The position numbers and the translations under genes are program-made. 64,000 bases of DNA, taken from positions 142,101,937 to 142,165,936 of the forward strand of contig OV884011.1 of NCBI GenBank assembly GCA_930367205.1. Reading direction: 5' to 3'. The notes beneath the pieces were generated by a model, which ran no database searches, was not told where the DNA came from, and saw only the letters and a list, made by a program, of their open reading frames with translations. Shown piece by piece: positions 56,710 to 64,000 of the stretch (the stretch's first letter is position 1; each line of letters begins with the position of its first letter). The DNA is from Acanthosoma haemorrhoidale (taxonomy: Eukaryota; Arthropoda; Insecta; Hemiptera; Acanthosomatidae).

Positions 56710-58936
56710 ATCTCCTTTCTAGACTCCATAGGACATTGTTTCCTTGTGGGAGACCTAACTACCTCCTCCTTCATTTATTAGGGGCCCAGTCGATTGGGAC
56801 CACTTCCGCCAGCTTCTTACAGTCTCCATTGACCTCAAAGTGTCCCTGAAAACATCCCAAGACCTAGACGATGCAGTGCATTCTTTCACTACTCTGGTCC
56901 AGAGGTCGGCTTGGGAGGCATCGTCACCCCATCGTCACCCAAAAATTCATAATCATAATAGTTTACCTCAGCATCTCAAAGATCTAATCCTATCCAAACG
57001 CCGCTCCAGAACAGTGTGGCAAAGATCCCGGCATCCTGCCGATCGCCGCTCGTACAATCAGTACTGCCGATTGGTGAAGCGGCGATTGGCATCCTTCCGT
57101 TCCGATTCTTTCAATTCCTACCTCTCCTCTCTGTCTACCAGGGATAACTCCTTGTGGAATGTAACCAAAAAAATCCTAAAGTATCAACCTGTTTCACATC
57201 CGCTCCGTCGTGATGATGGGTCCTGGGCGGCTTCGGATGGGGATAGGTCGGAGGAATTTGCTCTGCATCTTACCCATACTTTCACACCTAACCTTTCTCA
57301 TCAAAGCCATACTCACAGCACAACTGTGGAAGATTTCCTCACTTCACCTATTCCTCTCTCTCTTCCACCAAAAGCCGTTAATCCCTCTAAGGTCAAATAC
57401 CTTCTGAAAAACTTACCTTACCGAAAATCCCCTGGATATGATCTCCTTACTCCTCAAATTCTCAAACAACTTCCTCCTAAAGCCATAATATTCCTAACCT
57501 ATATATATAATTGCATTATCCGAACGACGCACTTTCCACTCCTCTGGAAACATTCCATTATTGTCCTATTCGCCAAACCCGGTAAACCACCCAATGACGC
57601 CTCATCTTACCGTCCAATAAGCCTACTCCCTATCCTCTCAAAAATATTTGAGAAACTTCTACTAAAACGTCTACTTCCAATTATTGAATCCAAAAACCTT
57701 TTTCCCACACACCAGTTTGGTTTCCGCCAACGGCATTCCACTGCTCAACAAGGCCTTCGCGTTGTTGATCACATCTCCTCAGCCGTTGAAACCAAACAGT
57801 ATTGCACTGCTGCCTTTCTTGATATAGCTCAAGCTTTTGACAGGGTTTGGCACGCAGGTTTACTCTACAAGCTCAAAAGATATTTACCACAGACCCTTTT
57901 CCTAATCCTACAGTCCTACCTTTCAAACCGCTTCTTCCAAGTCCGCTGTGGTTTAGAATATTCAAACTACTATCCTATAAATGCAGGAGTTCCACAGGGC
58001 AGTGTCCTGGGCCCCATCCTCTACAACCTATACACCGCTGATGTCCCCTCTACTCCCAATACCTTCTTGGCCACATTTGCAGATGACACTGCAGTCTTGT
58101 CATCTAACCCAGACCCCGACATAGCATCCCATAACCTTCAAAAACACCTTGACGAGATGGAGTATTGGTGCAACCAATGGCGGATCAAAGTTAATGAAGC
58201 AAAATGTTCCCACATTACCTTCACCCGTTGTCGCAAGTCTTGTCCACTAGTTTATTTTAATTCTATTCCTCTCCCTGTATCCGAGACACTACGGTATTTA
58301 GGCTTCCATCTCGATAAACGACTGACCTGGAACCCACATACGAGACTAAAAAGACAAGAACTAAACAGACGCTTTGGACAACTATACAGACTACTTCAAA
58401 GGACATCCCATCTCTCAATAGAAAATAAACTACTAATCTACAAAGTTATACTTAAACCAATCTGGACATACGGAATAGAGCTATGGGGGACAGCAAAAAA
58501 GTCGAACATCAAGCGTATCCAATCCTTTCAATCAAAAGTCCTGAGAACAGTAGTAAATGCCCCTTATTATGTCAGCAACAAAACCCTTCATAACGACCTT
58601 AATATACCCTACATTCTAGAACTCATCCCTTCCAAATTTACGAAATTCCACAGTAGCCTTTCTAACCACCCTAATCCTGTAGCACAGTCACTGCACTGCG
58701 TCACTCATCCCTACAATCCTCCTCGGAGACTGAAACGGCAGTGGCCTCGTGACCTGCTATAATCAAGTGACAGTGGGAGTCCTGGCAATGGCCAGTTTCT
58801 CCAATCATGTCCTGAATGAATGAGCGAGTGAATGACGAAATGTAAATATGGTATGAATGATCGTATATCTTAATTACTTATTGCCTAGCAAGGCAGATTG
58901 TAATTTTAGCACAATAAAGGAATTTTATTATTATTA
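56710..58936 (+). mobile_element. LINE-A copy with intact RT frame and target-site duplication
   Basis: A 5'-truncated jockey-clade LINE. It begins at the end of the endonuclease domain (CTCCTTTCTAGACTCC), jumps after CTTGTGGGAGAC to the start of the RT region (about 270 bp present at 32875-33140 are missing), and then runs without interruption through RT, ORF2 stop (58760-58762), a shortened 3' UTR and a tail GGAATTTTATTATTATTATT. It is bounded by the 12-bp duplication TTAAATGAATAA, so the internal deletion was present before, or arose during, insertion. Intact duplication and frame make it the youngest-looking element in the window. Confidence 0.93.
56840..58762 (+). CDS. LINE-A ORF2: reverse transcriptase, uninterrupted 640 codons (5'-truncated)
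   Basis: The protein copies element RNA into DNA at a nicked target. The frame is open from about 56772 (…FIRGPVDWDHFRQLL), so the ATG at 56840 is only the first Met and not the true start. Order: an N-terminal linker (LDDAVHSFTTL), KSPGYDLLTPQILKQLP, SSYRPISLLPILSKIFEKLL, FGFRQRHSTAQQG, motif A FLDIAQAFDRVW (catalytic Asp328), motif B NAGVPQGSVLGPILYN, motif C TFADDTAVLSS (Asp415, Asp416), the thumb FHLDKRLTWNPH, and the C-terminal ELWGTAKKSNIKRIQSFQSK and APYYVSNKTLHNDLNIPY. All three catalytic acids are present, but ORF1 and endonuclease are missing, so the copy cannot move on its own. Start of the transcript unknown. Confidence 0.93.
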   Translation: MSLKTSQDLDDAVHSFTTLVQRSAWEASSPHRHPKIHNHNSLPQHLKDLILSKRRSRTVWQRSRHPADRRSYNQYCRLVKRRLASFRSDSFNSYLSSLSTRDNSLWNVTKKILKYQPVSHPLRRDDGSWAASDGDRSEEFALHLTHTFTPNLSHQSHTHSTTVEDFLTSPIPLSLPPKAVNPSKVKYLLKNLPYRKSPGYDLLTPQILKQLPPKAIIFLTYIYNCIIRTTHFPLLWKHSIIVLFAKPGKPPNDASSYRPISLLPILSKIFEKLLLKRLLPIIESKNLFPTHQFGFRQRHSTAQQGLRVVDHISSAVETKQYCTAAFLDIAQAFDRVWHAGLLYKLKRYLPQTLFLILQSYLSNRFFQVRCGLEYSNYYPINAGVPQGSVLGPILYNLYTADVPSTPNTFLATFADDTAVLSSNPDPDIASHNLQKHLDEMEYWCNQWRIKVNEAKCSHITFTRCRKSCPLVYFNSIPLPVSETLRYLGFHLDKRLTWNPHTRLKRQELNRRFGQLYRLLQRTSHLSIENKLLIYKVILKPIWTYGIELWGTAKKSNIKRIQSFQSKVLRTVVNAPYYVSNKTLHNDLNIPYILELIPSKFTKFHSSLSNHPNPVAQSLHCVTHPYNPPRRLKRQWPRDLL

Positions 58937-58948
58937 TTAAATGAATAA
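58937..58948 (+). repeat. Target-site duplication, right copy (LINE-A)
   Basis: Exact second copy of TTAAATGAATAA directly after the (ATT)n tail of the LINE. Confidence 0.85.
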
Positions 58949-59372
58949 CTCCAGCTTCATAAAAATGTCAAAACTGGTATAAAACCTCTTGCAATCCAAG
59001 TCAACTAAAGGCCCAATATATTGCATTTCATTGACAGAAAAAACTTACTCATCGGGAAAGTCAATTCTGTTTATTTTATTGCCTACAAAGAGCAGGCTAA
59101 TATTGTATCCGTCATGTAGCTGATAAAAGTGTACCACTAAAACCTAAACAGCTGGTTTCAAGAAACCTACGAATATTTTAAACTGAATCTAATTTATGGA
59201 TTTCTCGGATGTAAATTACAATAATTATTACATAAATAGAAAAACAATGAAGGCAAGACCTTTTCAACAAGACGTGTCACTAGATCTATTTCTTGAGCCA
59301 ATTATCATTGAGAGAGTATCTATTGATTTAAAAATTATGATGAGATAACATCTCAAGTATACTTAATACAAC
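58949..59372. other. Upstream region of the secreted-peptide gene
   Basis: About 425 bp of AT-rich DNA between the LINE-A insertion and the TATA box of the peptide gene. It should contain the proximal regulatory region; no specific binding site is obvious to me. Confidence 0.5.
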
Positions 59373-59380
59373 TATAAAAA
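59373..59380 (+). promoter_or_regulatory. TATA box of the secreted-peptide gene
   Basis: TATAAAAA lies 47 bp upstream of the ATG. The expected start site about 30 bp downstream falls in CATTTCGTTAGTTTATACC (near 59400-59404), leaving a 5' leader of roughly 15-20 bases. Confidence 0.7.
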
Positions 59381-59419
59381 GCTAGTAGCATTTCGTTAGT
59401 TTATACCAAGGAAGCAAAT

Positions 59420-60867
59420 ATGGCTCGTGCTCTGATTTTAGCTTCTGTTTTAATCTTCTCCGCAGTAGCGGTGATGACAGCTGATGTTGAAGAGAATGAT
59501 GTCGGCTGTGAGTATAAAATATATTATATCATATAATACGATTATGCTAAATATATAATTACTTTATTTTTATTTGTGGAGTTTAATGCTTAAGTTTAAG
59601 TTAAATTATAGAAAATTCAATCCACACTTCATCAATGAATCCACCATTTAAATAATAACTGGGAACAGCAGAACAAGTAAATGAAAGATGTTAACCATAA
59701 ATTAGTTTCCACGACAATGGGAGAGGCTTCAATTTTGAAAATGTCGCTTACCTACTCCACCTGTAGTCCGAGTTATTGTATAACATAACCCGAGCTAACT
59801 AACAGCGTTGTGGCAATGTTTCAGTTGTGTGGTGCAGTGCAACGACATATTGCAATACCGGTACCCATTGCTGCTCTACAACCTCCTGCTGTCCTGACAC
59901 CCGCTACTGCTGCGGAGGAGGACAATTCTGCTGTGCCCGAGACAGTTCTCAACTTAGAGGGTAAGTAAAAATAAGATAGATGTTTATTTGAATCATGACA
60001 AAAAAATACAGCAAAAATATCATTTATTTTGGGCAATGGTGACTGAAATCTATTTGAGGGTGTGGATATGGATAAATCTCATTTATGTGGTTAGAAAGTA
60101 ATGAGAAAACTATATAGAACAATATAAACATAATATAACTCACCTAGAAAGATTATATAAAAATAATAAATTTCTAAAAAGAACATTAAAACTGGAAACG
60201 ATTATAAATGCAAAAGTTTATAATAGATCAGTAAATAAAACTTCCAATATAAACAACGAACACTATCAACTATACAATTTACCTGAAAAATCTGTCCTAA
60301 CAGTAATAAAATTACAGCCCCATTTCTATACAAAGTTATTGGGAGTTATCTCATTACCTAAATACAAATTTAAAATCAAGTATAGATTGAGCATTCTGTG
60401 ATAGATCTTAATTTTTATTATAGTTATATTGTACTTATGTTGTAATCCATTTTTCTATCACAGTTCATAATTTTATTCCACAGTTCCTCGCTTAATCATT
60501 ATGATGTAATTGACTATAATCGAAACAGTCCAAAAATGTAGGAATCTGCTCTTACAAATAAAAAAGGTTATGCGTACTGTTCTGTAAATAAATATTCTAC
60601 CAATGAAGAAATATTATATTATAATATCTACTAATATGAGAAATATTAAATCCTGAGCCAGGTTTTTTCCCAATAAAACCTAACTAACTAACTATGATTT
60701 ATGATCACAATGTTTTATTGAACATTTCAAAAATTTCCGGATAAAATTAACAGTTATTAAAAGACAAAAATTTTGTGAATTATTATTGTGATTTCTCTGA
60801 ACTAATTATTTATTTATTGTTTTTTAGGGGAATAATCCCAGCTATATTCAGCAATAAAGGAAACTAG
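59420..60867 (+). CDS. Small secreted cysteine-rich peptide, granulin-like pattern (3 exons, 87 aa)
   Basis: Exons are 59420-59507, 59825-59960 and 60828-60867. Introns (317 and 867 bp) have GTGAGT…TTTCAG and GTAAGT…TTTTAG borders, phases 1 and 2. The joined frame gives 87 residues: a signal peptide (ALILASVLIFSAVAVMTA, cleavage likely after residue 21), a short acidic stretch (DVEEND), and a core with ten Cys at 33, 39, 45, 46, 51, 52, 58, 59, 65 and 66, spaced C-x5-C-x5-CC-x4-CC-x5-CC-x5-CC. It ends SNKGN and stop TAG. The four CC pairs recall the N-terminal part of granulin modules, though with shorter loops and no final single cysteines; a Shisa/CYYR-type cysteine-rich fold is another possibility. 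It is presumably exported; its role (growth factor, defence, structural) cannot be told from sequence. ATG choice: first ATG after the TATA box, directly before the signal peptide. Confidence 0.85.
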
Positions 60868-60898
60868 TGAATTTGATTTGCTGTACGATGTATTATAT

Positions 60899-60904
60899 AA
60901 TAAA
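60899..60904 (+). terminator. Polyadenylation signal of the secreted-peptide gene
   Basis: AATAAA 32 bp after the stop codon. Cleavage would be expected 10-30 bp further, near 60915-60935. A second AATAAA lies within the last exon's coding part (60853-60858). Confidence 0.75.
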
Positions 60905-60934
60905 TAAGAACACATAAGCAGTACAATATGGTTG

Positions 60935-62944
60935 TCTTTATGTTTTCCCTTTTTTAAACTCAATATTAAGGATTGATATAACATACCTTAACGGTGAAGA
61001 TAGTAGATAGATCTACAAAACAAACAAAAACGCTCAAATAAGATCCGATTCTTATCACCTTACCTTATTCCTACCTAAATGGTCGTGAACGGTGTTACTA
61101 GTGTTAATTCTTCAACCCTATCCCGAGGGTACTGGCTAAAATTTAATACTTAGGACGCACACCCAGGAGCCATTTCCTGTGGACCTGTTTCTAAATATTA
61201 AAACTATTGTGAAAATTGCCCAGTCCTCAGTGATTCCCTTTCCTTTCCACTGTATACGTGTCCTTTCCTAGGCTAACTGCCGAGAGAGACCGACCAACTA
61301 GTAATATCCGATGAGTGTGAACCGGGATCTGAATGTAATTTAAAACTCTGAGCTCTACGCTTTAATGGATCAATGTAAGTATATTATAGCAGCAAGGACT
61401 GACCCTGGACCTAACAATGATTTAATAGGGAGTCCATATTATTTATAAGGTACCACTATCCGGTAGCGATCGCAGGCTGAAACTTAAATATTGCCATAGC
61501 AGACAAAAAAATAGTGCATGTAATTAAAAAGTTTTAGTTGATTTCTGGATATTATCCCTATAATGGAATACGATTTTATTATATTTCTTCTTTTAATAAT
61601 CGAAGTATTGTTAATTCATTTCTTTTTTTATACAACCTGATCTTTTACTTGGTAAAATAAATTCATATAATGCATTTTTCGAGGGAAAATCATGTTGTTT
61701 CTTTCAGCTTAGTACTTAACTACTTACGTTCATCATTTATAATATTTCATAAGTATCGTTTAGTTGCTTCCATCTTATTGACACGAGTACTTATAGTGAA
61801 GATAACTGGAAATATGAGATACCTGGAAATAATATTTATTTCATTTGATTATATTCTGGATGACCTAACGGTATGTTGAATTTGGAGTATTAGTGGGTGG
61901 CATCACAATTCTTTAAGTTTCATTATTGTAGACCATTGTAATTTAATCCTATAGACGTACAGAGGTTTAAGGCTAAGGGTTAAAATGTAAGCGGTAACAT
62001 ATAAGTATAAATTGGTCGGATCATTAGGGGGCCTGGATAATTAGCCTGCTACCACAGAGTATCAATCTTCAGTTCAAGCGAGCAAGCAAGCTCTGTTTTC
62101 CCGAACACCAAACCATAGTAGATTCATCAGCTGCTTCAGCAGCTACCTGACTGCGAACTCTGAACTGAAGTTCTTAAAGTACCCCTTCCTCATTTTCATC
62201 ACCACTTCCTGATTTGATTGTGGGTTGTTTGCAATGGATGTAGATTTTATATTGACACCAAGATATAGTTCCTCAACAATTACGGGGACAAAAACTTGTA
62301 GGTTTGTCAGTGCCTTACTCTTTCTCCGGGTTTCAAGCGTCTTGGAAAGTAAAGTTTAGTTGTCCAAACATATTTTTTCCATTTTCTTCCCAAAAATTTT
62401 GGGTCATTTTTACTTCATTCTCTCTTGTAAATCGAGTAGTACTTTCTTAAATTGGTTGTGAGACACCTTTAACCTGAACACACGAAAATTATTTTAAATG
62501 GTTTTCTAACTCATGCGTTTACTGTCTCAAGTTCTCGCACTCCTTGATTTCCAGGATGAATCATTATCCTTTTAGACGACTTGATTGAATATGACTTTGG
62601 TGAAATAAAATTAATCACACACGGTCCTAGAACAGGCTGGAACCTACCGATTGAGGGAATCATGCAATCCCTAATTGACTATATTAACGGATCCATCACG
62701 GTGTCTAAGAACACCTCTTCCAAGTTTCTTGCGGCAACTTTCCACTCTGGTAGGAAATGCTCCCTTAAATTTTCGGTAGAAGTATAGCGATCCAAAGTGT
62801 ATTTATAGTTATTATTAACGATGTCCCGTTCCGTTATAAAGAAGAATACATTTTCTTGTTATTTTAAAATGGTACTGTGAAATTTACTATACGGGTTTGG
62901 TTTTCTTTGTGAAAATGATCAAATTTTTGATTTATGAATTTTTT
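60935..62944. other. Gene-poor DNA, nothing recognised
   Basis: A less AT-rich stretch at about 61080-61480 might be an old repeat. A short inverted pair (CTTCAGTTC near 62069, GAACTGAAG near 62162) lies in another less AT-rich patch. The plus-strand frame 62581-62787 (68 codons) and the antisense frames over it are unassigned. Confidence 0.4.
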
Positions 62945-63563
62945 TTTACTGTGATAAAATTACCTTCTGCCGTTTTGGGCAATAAACAATTGCGTTAAAT
63001 GTTCTCATTAATACCATATTTACAATTCTTCATTCACTCGCTTATTCATACAGTATTTACTAACATCCAAGAGACCTCCCAAATCCACATGGTTCTCACC
63101 TCAAGGTTGGACCCTACGAAAGAGGAAGCGGAGTCTTAAGAAGCCCCCCACGCTCCTTCATCAGACTTGTCACCAGATATGAGCTAGTAGAGACGGACTA
63201 AGAGCGCGAGAGCCACAGGTGCTCAGTACTGATTGGAGTTACAGTCCATTGCAAGGACTCCCACTCTCAAGTATTTGTAGCAGGACACAGGACCACCGCC
63301 ACTATAGTCTCCGAGAAGGACTATTAAGATGTGTGGAGCAGCGTAATGACTAATCTAGGGAATCAAGGTGGTTGGATAGGTTTCGATGGAATTTCATGAG
63401 TTTAAGAATTTAGGGTATATTGAGATCATTATGAAGGGTTTTGTTGCTGACGCAATAATGGGCATTGACTATTGTCCTCAAGAATTGTAAGAATTGGACT
63501 GTTCGATATTTGTTGCCCCCATAGCTTTCTCTATTCCGTACGTATAGATTGGCTTAAGAATAA
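62945..63563 (-). mobile_element. LINE-A 3' fragment, minus orientation
   Basis: Runs on the plus strand from the tail (GATAAAATTACCTTCTGCCG) through the long-form 3' UTR (GC-rich block about 63070-63230), the ORF2 stop region, and back to the codons near KPIWTYG (ATAGATTGGCTTAAGAATAAC, about 63545-63563). Many changes, including lost in-frame sequence; an old copy. Confidence 0.9.
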
Positions 63564-63589
63564 CATTGTAATTTTATTTTATTTTTTTT

Positions 63590-64000
63590 ATATTTATTCT
63601 TTTATTGAGCTAAAATTACAATCTGCGTTATTAGGCAATAAGTAATTGAGATTATTGTTCTCATTCATACCCTATTTACAATTCATCATTAACTCGCTCA
63701 TTTATACAATATTTACAAACAGCCCAGAGACCTCCCAATCCACATGGTTTTTACCTCCCTCGCATACGAAAGAGGAAGAACATTCTTAGGAAGTCTCCCA
63801 CGCTCCTCCGCCAGCCGCGTCACCGGATACAAGCCAGTGGAGGCTGACGATGACCACGAGAGCCACATACGCTCAGTACATGATTGAAGAAACTGGCCAT
63901 TGCCAGGACTCCCACTATCACGCATTTATAGCAGGTCACGAGGTCACTGCCGTTTCAGTCTCCGAGGAGGATTATATGGATGGTGCAGGATCAAGTGGTG
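63590..64000 (-). mobile_element. LINE-A 3' fragment, runs off the window
   Basis: A second copy in the same orientation starts only about 27 bp after the previous one (TTATTGAGCTAAAATTACAA, then GGCAATAAGTAATTGAGATT). It includes the long-form UTR block (about 63715-63880) and reaches the ORF2 end at the window edge. The open frame at 63713-63925 is within the UTR and not a gene. Confidence 0.92.

Noticed and set aside
59821..60036. Minus-strand frame of 71 codons
   Set aside because: Antisense to exon 2 of the secreted-peptide gene; the plus strand has splice sites and a signal peptide in frame.
37621..64000. Further exons of the Ig gene
   Set aside because: I looked on the minus strand for the first Ig domain (Y-x-C box and VPP linker donor) and a signal peptide and found no convincing candidate.

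Overview
This window looks like arthropod (most likely insect) genomic DNA. It is AT-rich, has very few coding bases, long introns with GT-AG sites, many dead non-LTR retrotransposons, and a split immunoglobulin-domain gene of a type well known in insects. Nothing bacterial (operons, ribosome binding sites, CRISPR) is visible. Most open frames of 60-100 codons here are chance frames or lie antisense to, or inside, repeats.

Two host genes can be supported. (1) On the minus strand, two exons (37499-37620 and 2078-2228) encode the two halves of one Ig-like domain of a klingon/lachesin/LSAMP-like cell-adhesion molecule. The reading frame is kept exactly across the junction, so 2229-37498 is a single intron of about 35.3 kb that holds more than half of the window. 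No further exons of this gene were recognised, so 1-2077 and 37621 onward are probably also intron, the latter at least in part. (2) On the plus strand at 59420-60867 a compact three-exon gene, with TATA box and polyadenylation signal, encodes an 87-residue secreted peptide with ten cysteines in a granulin-like pattern (C-x5-C-x5-CC-x4-CC-x5-CC-x5-CC). I do not recognise it as a named protein, and it is the best candidate for something undescribed.

The rest is mainly mobile-element remains. A jockey-clade LINE, here 'LINE-A', has at least ten insertions in both orientations (8735, 18128, 24250, 31850, 35425, 37797, 41800/42331, 56710, 62945, 63590). The copy at 56710-58936 has an intact reverse-transcriptase frame and a 12-bp target-site duplication. 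The copy at 31850-34655 keeps the gag zinc knuckles and the endonuclease domain. A second LINE family, 'LINE-B', is seen as one reverse-transcriptase fragment (26160-27140) and several 3' ends (4040-4345, 17597-17719, 45803-45908, 55690-55862). Also present are a Tc1-like transposase pseudogene (6183-6960) with an inverted duplication, a probable 896-bp solo LTR with a 5-bp duplication (28145-29040), tRNA-derived SINE heads, microsatellites, and several unexplained repeats and hairpins.

Layout: 1-2.2 kb, Ig exon and microsatellite; 2.2-37.5 kb, giant intron full of repeats; 37.5-37.6 kb, first half of the Ig domain; 37.6-56.7 kb, gene-poor DNA with two unassigned ORFs and repeat fragments; 56.7-60.9 kb, intact LINE-A frame followed at once by the secreted-peptide gene; 61-64 kb, gene-poor DNA ending in two head-to-tail LINE-A 3' ends. 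All family assignments come from reading the sequence, without database searches.
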